Source: Pseudomonas sp. UBA4194
GTDB taxonomy: Bacteria; Pseudomonadota; Gammaproteobacteria; Pseudomonadales; Pseudomonadaceae
Direction of reading: 5' to 3'
Length of the DNA: 11,414 nt
NCBI RefSeq assembly: GCF_002379585.1
Contig: NZ_DFUE01000044.1
Location: 17,198 to 28,611 of the forward strand
Shown here: piece after piece, positions 1 to 6,146 of the stretch
Numbering within the stretch: the first letter of the stretch is position 1
Layout of the letters: each line of letters starts with the position of its first letter
Program-made: the position numbers and the translations under genes
Notes under the pieces: model-generated
Databases searched by the model: none
Seen by the model: only the letters and a program-made list of their open reading frames with translations
Told to the model about the DNA's origin: nothing

Positions 1-23
1 AGGAGCGGCGTACAGCCGCGAAG
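1..23. repeat. REP element, clipped by window start
   Basis: The sequence GGAGCGGCGTACAGCCGCGA forms a stem of GCGGC (5-9) and GCCGC (15-19) around a 5-nt loop. It matches the REP units downstream of the pantothenate kinase homologue (5946-5969 and 6080-6103), so it belongs to the same REP family. The upstream flank, including any upstream gene end, lies outside the window. Confidence 0.7.
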
Positions 24-73
24 GCGCCAGCACTGCCCCACACAAATACCCGCAAGAAGCCATTAAAGGCCAG

Positions 74-102
74 TTGCCATCACCCTGGATTTCAGGCATA
101 AA
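74..102 (+). promoter_or_regulatory. putative sigma70-type promoter for the cytochrome/catalase unit
   Basis: A -35-like TTGCCA (74-79, 5 of 6 consensus matches) and a -10-like CATAAA (97-102, 4 of 6) are separated by 17 nt. Transcription would start near 109, leaving a short leader that still contains the ribosome binding site at 117-122. This is a pattern match only; many such matches occur by chance. Confidence 0.4.
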
Positions 103-130
103 CCGCCCCAACCCACAAGGAACGTGCCCC

Positions 131-1927
131 ATGCGCTTCATCACTCGCGCCCTGCTGATCATGCTGCTGGCAGTCGGACTGGCCCTGGCCATCGTCATCT
201 ACTACACCGCCAATCCCAACCTGCCGCGCTACAGCCCCGCGCGCGATCTGCAACACCTGCAGGACTGGAGCGACGAAGACCGCGCCACCTATTACTTCAC
301 CCCCCAGGGCACCCAGGTAAAGGGCCTGCACTACGACTGGTTCCTGCACCTGGAACAGCCCTTCAACCGCGAGCGTTTCGCTGCCCCGGAAAACCTCGGG
401 CGCTTCGGTTTCCTGATCGAACCCGGCCACCCCCAGAACCCCGACAATCTGCCCCTGGGTTTCGCCCGGCACAGCAACGTCGCCGGCGGCCCTCAGTATC
501 TGGACATCACCTGCGCGGCTTGCCATACCGGCGAGCTGCGCTTCAACGGCACCGCCCTGCGAGTGGATGGCGGCACGGCCCAGCACGTGCTGCCGTCCAC
601 CGTGCCGACCCTGCGCGGTGGCAGCTTCGGCCAGGCGCTGGTGGCCAGCATGGCCGTCACCTACTACACACCCTGGAAGTTCAAGCGCTTTGCCCTCGCC
701 GTGCTGGGCGACGATGGCTACGAGGCAGGCAAGGACACCCTGCGTAAAGCCTTCAAAGCCTCGCTGAACAGGTTCGTGGCCGCCGCCTGGAACGACACTC
801 ACCGCGGCCTCTACCCCACCGAGGAAGGCCCGGGCCGGGCGGATGCGTTCGGGCGTATCGCCAACGCCACGTTCGGCGACGCGATCAGCCCCGCCAACTA
901 TCGAGTCGGCAATGCCCCAGTGGACTACCCGCAATTGTGGGACATCTGGACCTTCGACTGGGTGCAGTGGAACGGCTCGGCCGAACAGCCCATGGCGCGT
1001 AACATCGGCGAGGCGCTGGGGGTCGGCGCCACCCTGAATTTCTTCGACAAGCATGGCCAGCCGCTCACCGGCAACGACCGCTACCCCTCCAGCGTGCGCG
1101 TGCGCGAACTGCATCGCATCGAGCAAGCCCTGCAACGCCTGCCCGCTCCTCAGTGGCCCGAAGCCGTGCTGGGCAAGGTCGACCTGAACCGCGCGGCGCA
1201 GGGTCGACTGCTGTTCAACGAAAACTGCGCGGCCTGCCATGTTCCCGTGATCGAAACCGGCGGGGCGAGACCGGTTGCCAAGCTGCAGATGCGCCCGGTG
1301 AGCTACATGGGCACCGACCCGACGGCGGCCGACAACATTGCCGACCATCGCTTCGATGTCACGGCCCTGAATTGGGACGTAGAGGCGCTCAAGCAGATGA
1401 ACGTCAAGCTGCAGGACGACAATCCGCTGGACCTCAAGGCCATCTCCGTGGCCAAGGGCCTGGCCTATGTCACAGCGTTCGTCGAAGCCCGGGCCTATCG
1501 CGATGCCGGAATCACTCCCCAGGAGCAAGCCGACTTCAACGGCTTCGGCATGGACATTGGCGTACGCGAACTGCGCGCGTACAAGGCCCGCCCGCTGGCC
1601 GGCGTCTGGGCCACCCCGCCCTTCCTGCACAACGGCTCGGTGCCCAGCCTCTACCAGTTGCTGTCGCCACAGGACGAACGCGCCCAGACGTTCTACCGCG
1701 GCAACCTGGAATATGACCCGGCCCATCTGGGCTACCGCAGTGAAGCCTTCCCTGGGGGCTTCCTGTACGACACTCGGGTCACCGGCAATGCCAACAGCGG
1801 CCATGAATTCCGTGATGGACCACGGGGCGCTGGGGTTATTGGCCGGCTACTGCAACCTGAAGAACGCTGGGCGTTGCTCGAATACCTGAAGGTATTGGGC
1901 GGCCCGCTGGAGAAACAACTGCCATGA
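131..1927 (+). CDS. di-haem c-type cytochrome, peroxidase/RoxA-like superfamily
   Basis: This 598-residue envelope protein probably carries out an oxidative or electron-transfer reaction in the periplasm. The ATG at 131 is preferred over an in-frame TTG at 74 because AAGGAA (117-122) lies 8 nt upstream and the protein then begins with a basic stretch and a hydrophobic segment (about residues 5-25), acting as signal peptide or anchor. Two covalent haem sites are visible, CAACH at 128-132 and CAACH at 366-370. Other landmarks are GPGR (233-236), a PPFLHNGSVPSLY block (from about 496) and a GHEF motif (H558). The length (about 600), two widely spaced CxxCH motifs and the late GHEF resemble the NCBI 'di-heme-cytochrome C peroxidase' group and the RoxA/RoxB rubber oxygenases, where a late His ligates the C-terminal haem; assigning that role to H558 is inference. 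The substrate is unknown. The stop overlaps the start of the catalase-like gene (ATGA), so the two products probably act together. Confidence 0.85.
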   Translation: MRFITRALLIMLLAVGLALAIVIYYTANPNLPRYSPARDLQHLQDWSDEDRATYYFTPQGTQVKGLHYDWFLHLEQPFNRERFAAPENLGRFGFLIEPGHPQNPDNLPLGFARHSNVAGGPQYLDITCAACHTGELRFNGTALRVDGGTAQHVLPSTVPTLRGGSFGQALVASMAVTYYTPWKFKRFALAVLGDDGYEAGKDTLRKAFKASLNRFVAAAWNDTHRGLYPTEEGPGRADAFGRIANATFGDAISPANYRVGNAPVDYPQLWDIWTFDWVQWNGSAEQPMARNIGEALGVGATLNFFDKHGQPLTGNDRYPSSVRVRELHRIEQALQRLPAPQWPEAVLGKVDLNRAAQGRLLFNENCAACHVPVIETGGARPVAKLQMRPVSYMGTDPTAADNIADHRFDVTALNWDVEALKQMNVKLQDDNPLDLKAISVAKGLAYVTAFVEARAYRDAGITPQEQADFNGFGMDIGVRELRAYKARPLAGVWATPPFLHNGSVPSLYQLLSPQDERAQTFYRGNLEYDPAHLGYRSEAFPGGFLYDTRVTGNANSGHEFRDGPRGAGVIGRLLQPEERWALLEYLKVLGGPLEKQLP

Positions 1928-3099
1928 TCAACCGTCGTCTATTCACTGCCCGCCAGCCTGGCCGGCTGGCCCTGCTGTGGCTGCGCCTCAGCTCGGTGGT
2001 ACTCAAGGGCGCACTGGTTCTGGTGGGTATGGCACTACTCGGCTGGCTGCTGGCGACCCTGTGGTACGCGTGGAAGTTTTCCGGGCCGGTGTCGGCCGAA
2101 GAGCAGATTCCTCCTGGCGAAGCGGCCATGACCCAGAGCATCATCCAGACCGCGATCCGCATCGTCGACCAGCACCGTGAGCCCACGCGCTACCTGCGTG
2201 ACGCCCATGCCAAGGCCCATGGCTGCGTTCAGGCCGAAGTCAGCGTGCCGGCCGACCTCGACCCGGCACTGCGCCAAGGGGTGTTCAGCCAGCCCGGCAA
2301 GACCTGGCAGGCGTGGATGCGGCTGTCCAACGGCAACGCCTATCCGCAGTTCGACAACATCAAGGATGCCCGCGGCATGGCCCTCAAACTCCTCGACGTG
2401 CCGGGTCAGCAATTGTTGCCTGGCCAGCAGGGGCGCGGCGACCAGGACTTCGTGATGTTCAACCACGCCAACTTCTTCGTCAGCGACGTGGCCGAATATC
2501 AGCAGAATGTAGCGGCGCAGGCCGAGGGCAAGAAGGTCACGGCGTTCCTTCCCGGATGGGACCCGCGGGCCTGGCAACTGCGACATCTGTTCATCGCCCT
2601 GTCGACCCTGTCCGAAGCGCCGACCAGCCCGATGTTGACCACCTACTTTTCGGTGTCGCCGTACAAGTTCGGCAGCGTCAACGCGAAGTTCAGGGTCGCT
2701 CCCGAGGTGGGCTCGTGCCCGGCCTATACTCCGCCAAAGCAGAACCAGGACCTGCCCAACTTTCTGCGCAGCGCCCTGTACCAGCAACTGTCCACGGACC
2801 GTCAGCCGGCGTGCTTTGCCCTGCAGATTCAGCGCCAGAACGCCAACCGGTACATGCCGATCGAGGACACCAGCGTGCAGTGGCAGGAGAGCGACGCACC
2901 GTTCGAGACGGTGGCGCACATTCGTGTGCCCGCTCAGGACTTCGATACGCCAGGGCAGAATCTGATGTGCGACAACCTGAGCTTCAATCCCTGGCACGGA
3001 ATCGAGGCCCACCGACCGATTGGCGGGATCAATCGGTTACGCAAGGCGGTGTACGAGGCCGTGAGTGCGTATCGCCTGGAGCGCAATGGGGTCAGGTGA
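1924..3099 (+). CDS. membrane-anchored catalase-family haem protein
   Basis: This 391-residue protein has a catalase-fold haem domain behind a hydrophobic segment at about 26-48. The preceding N-terminus is Arg/Lys-rich, so the inside-positive rule predicts a cytoplasmic N-terminus and a periplasmic catalytic domain. Catalase landmarks occur in order: DAHAKAHG with a distal-His candidate H95, RLSNG and DARGMALK (about 133-155), and FNHANFFVSD, where N180 aligns with the active-site Asn. Near the C-terminus RKAVY (373-377) matches the RxxxY proximal motif, making Y377 the likely haem-iron ligand. The protein is shorter than classical catalases (about 480-750 residues) and resembles the minimal SrpA-like or 'catalase family protein' group, whose members can be peroxidases or hydroperoxide-processing enzymes. 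It overlaps the cytochrome gene by 4 nt, implying translational coupling and a shared envelope function. Family assignment is firm; the reaction and topology are inferred. Confidence 0.85.
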   Translation: MINRRLFTARQPGRLALLWLRLSSVVLKGALVLVGMALLGWLLATLWYAWKFSGPVSAEEQIPPGEAAMTQSIIQTAIRIVDQHREPTRYLRDAHAKAHGCVQAEVSVPADLDPALRQGVFSQPGKTWQAWMRLSNGNAYPQFDNIKDARGMALKLLDVPGQQLLPGQQGRGDQDFVMFNHANFFVSDVAEYQQNVAAQAEGKKVTAFLPGWDPRAWQLRHLFIALSTLSEAPTSPMLTTYFSVSPYKFGSVNAKFRVAPEVGSCPAYTPPKQNQDLPNFLRSALYQQLSTDRQPACFALQIQRQNANRYMPIEDTSVQWQESDAPFETVAHIRVPAQDFDTPGQNLMCDNLSFNPWHGIEAHRPIGGINRLRKAVYEAVSAYRLERNGVR

Positions 3100-3113
3100 T
3101 TGCTGGAGCGTCA

Positions 3114-3156
3114 GGGAGGGCCCCATCGCGGGCAGAGCCCGCGATGAGGCCCTCCC
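3114..3156. terminator. 43-nt near-perfect hairpin between converging genes
   Basis: Arms 3114-3133 and 3137-3156 pair at 19 of 20 positions (one C/A mismatch) around an AGA loop, starting 15 nt after the catalase-like stop. The inner part (CATCGCGGGC AGA GCCCGCGATG) is a REP core; the outer GGGAGGG/CCCTCCC extends it beyond the usual REP stem. No T-tract follows, so classical intrinsic termination is uncertain. A role in blocking transcription or protecting mRNA 3' ends of the converging genes is inference. Confidence 0.55.
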
Positions 3157-3181
3157 AGCCCCTACAGACCTCAAACCCCTT
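3138..3181. repeat. 44-bp direct repeat, copy A
   Basis: This segment matches 3264-3307 at 43 of 44 positions (C at 3154 against G at 3280). It begins in the REP core (CCCGCGATGAGGCC) and runs into unique-looking sequence (CCCTACAGACCTCAAACCCC). Copy B ends inside the thioredoxin-like gene, so copy A is a displaced duplicate of a REP plus the extreme 3' end of that gene. Confidence 0.9.
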
Positions 3182-3246
3182 CCAATCTCCCAGGTGCCTG
3201 CAGGAACCTGAGCCATGTAGAGATACCAGCCCGATGGAGATCCCCC

Positions 3247-3277
3247 TGTGGGAGCGGGCTCTGCCCGCGATGAGGCC
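3247..3277 (+). repeat. REP element (GGGAGCGGGCTCTGCCCGCG family)
   Basis: This 31-bp REP starts TGTGGGAGCGGGC, has the stem GCGGGC/GCCCGC around TCT, and ends GATGAGGCC. The same 31 bp occurs at 6878-6908 and 9127-9157. It lies in the gap between the catalase-like gene and the converging thioredoxin-like gene; nothing else coding is seen in 3100-3296. Confidence 0.85.
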
Positions 3278-3307
3278 CTGCCAGCCCCTACAGACCTCAA
3301 ACCCCTT
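3264..3307. repeat. 44-bp direct repeat, copy B, overlapping a gene end
   Basis: This is the partner of 3138-3181. It spans the 3' half of the REP, the short spacer, and the last 11 nt of the thioredoxin-like gene, including its stop codon (3297-3299 on the - strand). Copy B is the probable parent because it is joined to the functional gene end. Confidence 0.9.
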
Positions 3308-3761
3308 TCAAAGCCGCCAGCCGCGCCTTGATCCCCTCGGCTGTCTGTTCGCCCATCAACTGCTCGCGCACCTTGCCCTGGCCGTCGATGATATAGGTCA
3401 CGGGCAATGCCTCGCTGCGCGGCAGATCGAAGCGCGGCGCCGGGTCCTGCGCCAGGACCGTGAAGCGAATACCCAAGGCATCCACGGCGGTTTTCAGCTC
3501 GTCCCCCTGGACGTTGTCGAAATTCACCCCGAGCACGCTCACGCCCTGCCCCTTCAAGCCCTCTGCCAAGGCATTCAGCTCAGGAATTTCGGTTCGACAA
3601 GGGCCGCACCATTCTGCCCAGTAATTGACCACCAGCCACTGCTTGTCCAGGTCTTTGGCGGCAATCGTCCTGCCGTTCTGGTCAGGGCCGTAATCGGCGC
3701 CACAGCCGCTCAACAACAAAGTCGCCAGCAAGGCCAGGCTGGCCGCGATACGCCGTGTCAT
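3297..3761 (-). CDS. TlpA-type thioredoxin-like lipoprotein
   Basis: This 154-residue protein is a probable envelope thiol-disulfide oxidoreductase. A lipoprotein signal ends in LLSGC, with C20 as lipidation site. The thioredoxin fold follows, with WCGPC at 51-55 (redox cysteines C52 and C55) and a cis-Pro motif ALPVTYIID (P120), then a C-terminal helix. The intact CxxC and length are typical of TlpA/ResA-like proteins, which keep periplasmic cysteines reduced, for example during cytochrome c maturation; the partner is unknown. The ATG at 3761 is chosen because a purine-rich GAGGGGGGAA precedes it and it places the signal peptide properly; upstream in-frame starts would add a non-signal-like extension. 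The gene is divergent from arsC across about 100 bp and converges on the catalase-like gene. Its last 11 nt lie within a REP-associated direct repeat. Confidence 0.92.
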   Translation of the reverse strand: MTRRIAASLALLATLLLSGCGADYGPDQNGRTIAAKDLDKQWLVVNYWAEWCGPCRTEIPELNALAEGLKGQGVSVLGVNFDNVQGDELKTAVDALGIRFTVLAQDPAPRFDLPRSEALPVTYIIDGQGKVREQLMGEQTAEGIKARLAALKGV

Positions 3762-3821
3762 GTGTTCCCCCCTCATCGATACCTGCCATGCGAAAAAGGC
3801 GACCGAAGACCGCCACGTGGT

Positions 3822-3827
3822 TAGAAT
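3822..3827 (+). promoter_or_regulatory. possible -10 element for the arsC-wrbA unit
   Basis: TAGAAT (5 of 6 matches to TATAAT, within GGTTAGAATACCC) lies 33 nt upstream of the arsC start in the divergent gap. I see no convincing -35 at the expected distance. An 8-bp palindrome CCACGTGG (3813-3820) immediately precedes it and could be a protein site. Both are weak single-sequence observations. Confidence 0.35.
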
Positions 3828-3860
3828 ACCCGCCACTCGATGCCGGAGGCGATATTTCCC

Positions 3861-4214
3861 ATGACCGACCTGACGCTTTACCACAACCCCCGCTGCTCCA
3901 AATCCCGTGCAGCCCTTGAGCTGCTGGAAGCGCGCGGCCTGACGCCGAACGTGGTGCGTTACCTGGAAACCCCGCCCGATGCTGCCACCCTCACGCGCCT
4001 GCTGGAGCAACTGGGCATCGGTGCGCGGCAGTTACTGCGTACCGGCGAAGAAGACTACAAGGCCCTGAACCTGGCGGACCCGAGCCTGAGCGAGGCGCAG
4101 TTGGTCGCCGCCATGGTCGAACATCCGAAGTTGATCGAGCGGCCAATCCTGGTCAATGGCGACCGCGCGATCATCGGCCGGCCACCGGAAAACGTGTTGG
4201 AGATTTTGCCGTGA
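3861..4214 (+). CDS. arsC: ArsC-family (Spx/ArsC) glutaredoxin-dependent arsenate reductase-like protein
   Basis: This 117-residue thioredoxin-fold protein belongs to the plasmid R773-type ArsC/YfgD family, which reduces arsenate to arsenite with glutathione and glutaredoxin. The active-site segment HNPRCSKSR puts the nucleophile at C12. R60, R94 (in ERPI) and R107 (in IIGRP) fall at the same numbers as the three oxyanion-binding arginines of R773 ArsC, so the catalytic set looks complete. The ATG at 3861 has GGAGG at 3845-3849; an ATG at 3840 would precede that site and is less likely. There is no arsR or arsB nearby. The gene heads a chain with wrbA and DUF2069, an arrangement I recall as widespread in Pseudomonas, so it may be a housekeeping member rather than a dedicated resistance gene. 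Its TGA overlaps the wrbA GTG start. Confidence 0.92.
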   Translation: MTDLTLYHNPRCSKSRAALELLEARGLTPNVVRYLETPPDAATLTRLLEQLGIGARQLLRTGEEDYKALNLADPSLSEAQLVAAMVEHPKLIERPILVNGDRAIIGRPPENVLEILP

Positions 4215-4816
4215 GTGCGCCGTATATCCTCGTTCTGTATTACAGCCGCAGCGGTGCCACCGCCGAGATGGCTCGCCAGGTCGCCCGTGGCGTCGAGTTG
4301 GCCGGGCTGGAAGCGCGTCTGCGCACCGTGCCGGCCGTGTCCACCGAATGTGAAGCGGTCGCCCCGACGATTCCAGAAGCCGGCGTTCTGTATGCCAGCA
4401 TGGACGACCTGAAGAACTGTGCCGGTCTGGCCCTGGGCAGCCCGACCCGCTTCGGCAACATGGCAGCGCCGCTCAAGTACTTCCTCGACGGCAGCAGCAG
4501 CCTGTGGCTCAGTGGCGGCCTGGTGGGCAAGCCAGCCGGCGTATTCACTTCCACCGCCAGCCTGCATGGCGGCCAGGAAACCACGCTGCTGTCGATGATG
4601 ATGCCGTTGCTGCACCACGGCATGCTGATCACCGGCCTGCCCTACAGCGAGTCGGCATTGCTGGAGACGCAAGGCGGCGGCACCCCCTATGGCGCCAGCC
4701 ATCACGCCGGTGGCAACGGCAAACGTCCGCTGGACGAGCACGAGAAAACCCTGTGCCGCGCCCTGGGCCAACGCCTGGCGAACACCGCCACACAACTGGG
4801 CACCGTGCGTGGCTAG
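4211..4816 (+). CDS. wrbA: WrbA-type NAD(P)H:quinone oxidoreductase
   Basis: This 201-residue cytoplasmic flavoprotein is of the type IV NAD(P)H:quinone oxidoreductase family, which carries out two-electron reduction of quinones to hydroquinones as antioxidant protection. The FMN-phosphate loop is YYSRSGAT (about 10-17). GSPTRFGNM (77-85) and the STASLHGGQE block (114-123) form the flavin pocket, and a GGGTPYGASHHAG segment (155-167) is typical of WrbA. The length agrees with the family (about 200). The start is GTG at 4211, overlapping the arsC stop as GTGA, which suggests translation by reinitiation. The 3' end overlaps the DUF2069 gene by 8 nt. No missing key residues are apparent. Confidence 0.95.
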   Translation: MSAPYILVLYYSRSGATAEMARQVARGVELAGLEARLRTVPAVSTECEAVAPTIPEAGVLYASMDDLKNCAGLALGSPTRFGNMAAPLKYFLDGSSSLWLSGGLVGKPAGVFTSTASLHGGQETTLLSMMMPLLHHGMLITGLPYSESALLETQGGGTPYGASHHAGGNGKRPLDEHEKTLCRALGQRLANTATQLGTVRG

Positions 4817-5219
4817 GACGGCCAGGCCGTTGCCATCGCTCGCCTGGCTGCTGCCGCGGGTGCGGTTGGCCCGCGCCGCAGCGCTGGCCAGTTACGCCGG
4901 GCTGGTCGCTTTGCTCTGCGTGTATTACCTGTTTTTCGCCAACCTGCACGGTGCCCGCCCCTGGGTCATCCTGCTGGTCGAACTGGTGCCCCTGCTGCTG
5001 TTGGCACCCGGCATGCTGGTGGGCAGTGCTCGAGGTCATGCCTGGGCCTGCTTCGTTATCAATCTGTATTTCATCAAGGGCGCGCTAGCCGCCTTCGACC
5101 CCCATCGCCAGCTCTTCGGGCTGCTGGAAATGACCGCCAGCGTGGCGGTGTTCTGCAGCGCCTTGCTGTACGCGCGGTGGCGGTCACAGTTGAATCGCAC
5201 AATGGCGGATCACGCTTGA
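4809..5219 (+). CDS. DUF2069 inner-membrane protein
   Basis: This 136-residue protein has no known function. A basic N-terminus containing LPRVRLAR is followed by four predicted transmembrane segments at about 24-44, 51-72, 77-95 and 102-121, and a short charged tail. These features and the position directly after wrbA match the DUF2069 family of gammaproteobacteria. I choose the GTG at 4809, inside the wrbA end, because it gives the expected family length; the frame stays open upstream but would encode an out-of-frame copy of wrbA sequence. The 8-nt overlap with wrbA and the 4-nt overlap with the kinase gene (TTGA) suggest expression only as part of this chain. A link to quinone or membrane redox chemistry is suggested only by the wrbA neighbour. 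Confidence 0.85.
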   Translation: MARTARPLPSLAWLLPRVRLARAAALASYAGLVALLCVYYLFFANLHGARPWVILLVELVPLLLLAPGMLVGSARGHAWACFVINLYFIKGALAAFDPHRQLFGLLEMTASVAVFCSALLYARWRSQLNRTMADHA

Positions 5220-5947
5220 GAACCGAGTCTTACAAGAAATACCCTGCGGACGCGCTCGGCGACGAGCCGACCCTGGCGTGGGTCGCCGAGCATATCCATC
5301 GTGCTTACCTGGGCCATGAATACACCTTCGTGGTCGCCATCGCTGGCAGCGTTGCGGTGGGCAAAAGCACCCTGTCGGCGCTGCTCAAGGAACAATTCCA
5401 GCAGTGGCCGGAAAAGCCCAGCGTCGAAGTGGTCAGCACCGATGGCTTTCTGTATTCCAACCAGATGCTGGAGGCGCGTGGGCTGATGCCTCGCAAGGGC
5501 TTTCCGGAGAGCTACCGCACCGACGACCTCAAGGCATTCCTGCATGACCTCAAGCAGGGCCAGCGCGGTCTGCAGGTGCCGGTGTACTCCCAGGCGATCA
5601 AGGACATCAGCGAGCAGCAGCACCAGATCGACCAGCCCGACATCCTGATTCTGGAGGGCTTGAACATCCTGCAGCTGGATCACGTGCACGACTACTCCAT
5701 CTACCTGGACGCCAAGACCAACGATATTCGCCATTGGTACATGGAACGGTTCATGAGCCTGACCAGTCTATCGGGCGACGCGGCGCAAGCGCGTGCCGAC
5801 TATCTGTGGGAAGAGGTCAACCTGAAGAACCTCACCGAGAACATCCTGGTCACCCGCGAGCGGGCACAGATGGTGCTGCACAAGGCGCCGGACCACCGTA
5901 TCGACGAGGTATGGCTGCGCGAAGACGACACCCCACAGCACCTGTAG
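5216..5947 (+). CDS. short type I pantothenate kinase (CoaA-like) P-loop kinase
   Basis: This 243-residue protein resembles E. coli CoaA, which phosphorylates pantothenate in the first step of CoA synthesis. The P-loop GSVAVGKS (44-51, K50), STDGF (D76 aligns with catalytic D127), KGFPESYR, QPDILILEGLNILQ, WYMERF (Y175 and R178 align with Y240 and R243) and NILVTRERA are all shared. Against the 316-residue E. coli enzyme it lacks about 57 N-terminal residues and about 15 residues in the lid region around F252-F259. Residues aligned with CoA-inhibition positions R106, H177 and F247 are A55, Q126 and L182. Two starts are possible: TTG at 5216 (TTGA overlap with the upstream stop, GGCGGA just upstream), used here, or GTG at 5177 (256 residues, 43-nt overlap). 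Pseudomonads normally rely on type III CoaX, so this may be an extra, feedback-insensitive kinase or one with another substrate. The final codons lie in a repeat. Confidence 0.82.
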   Translation: MRTESYKKYPADALGDEPTLAWVAEHIHRAYLGHEYTFVVAIAGSVAVGKSTLSALLKEQFQQWPEKPSVEVVSTDGFLYSNQMLEARGLMPRKGFPESYRTDDLKAFLHDLKQGQRGLQVPVYSQAIKDISEQQHQIDQPDILILEGLNILQLDHVHDYSIYLDAKTNDIRHWYMERFMSLTSLSGDAAQARADYLWEEVNLKNLTENILVTRERAQMVLHKAPDHRIDEVWLREDDTPQHL

Positions 5948-6105
5948 GAGCGGCGTAAAAGCCGCGAAACTCACCCCACAGCCCCCTGTATGAACGGCAT
6001 AAAAGCCCCAAAAGCCACCCCACAGCCCCCCTGTATGAACGGCATAAAAGCCCCAAAAGCCACCCCACAGCACCCCTGTAGGAGCGGCGTAAAAGCCGCG
6101 AAAGC
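5929..6105. repeat. four-unit ~45-bp tandem array derived from a REP
   Basis: Units begin with CTGTA at 5942, 5986, 6031 and 6076 (spacing 44, 45, 45). Each has a REP-like core, and a CACCCCACAG spacer occurs at 5929, 5972, 6016 and 6061. The outer units carry an intact REP, GGAGCGGC(GTAAAA)GCCGCG. The two inner units agree with each other at 44 of 45 positions but differ from the outer core at five sites, all of them G in the intact unit, which destroys most of the stem. The first spacer and first CTGTAG lie in the kinase gene and supply its last codons and stop. Nothing else is seen in 5948-6146 apart from the ribosome binding site of the next gene. Confidence 0.9.
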
Positions 6106-6146
6106 GTCCGCCCAGCCACCCTCAAACCGCAGAGGAACCCCGCTTC

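Noticed and set aside
92..1804. 570-codon open frame antisense to the cytochrome gene
   Set aside because: It is a product of high G+C third positions opposite a convincing gene; the translation is low-complexity with no recognisable domain, and the + strand has CxxCH motifs and a good ribosome binding site.
2035..3012. 325-codon open frame antisense to the catalase-like gene
   Set aside because: It is opposite a well-supported catalase-fold protein and has no motif of its own.
2313..3824. 503-codon + strand open frame crossing the catalase gene, REP region and antisense of the thioredoxin gene
   Set aside because: It runs out of frame through one real gene and antisense through another, and its repeated segments come only from the 44-bp REP-linked duplication.
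3861..4214. Start of an arsenic resistance operon
   Set aside because: There is no arsR, arsB/acr3 or arsH nearby; the neighbours are quinone reductase and DUF2069 genes.
5942..6105. CRISPR-like array
   Set aside because: The repeats are contiguous tandem units with conserved, not unique, spacer sequence, and there are no cas genes.
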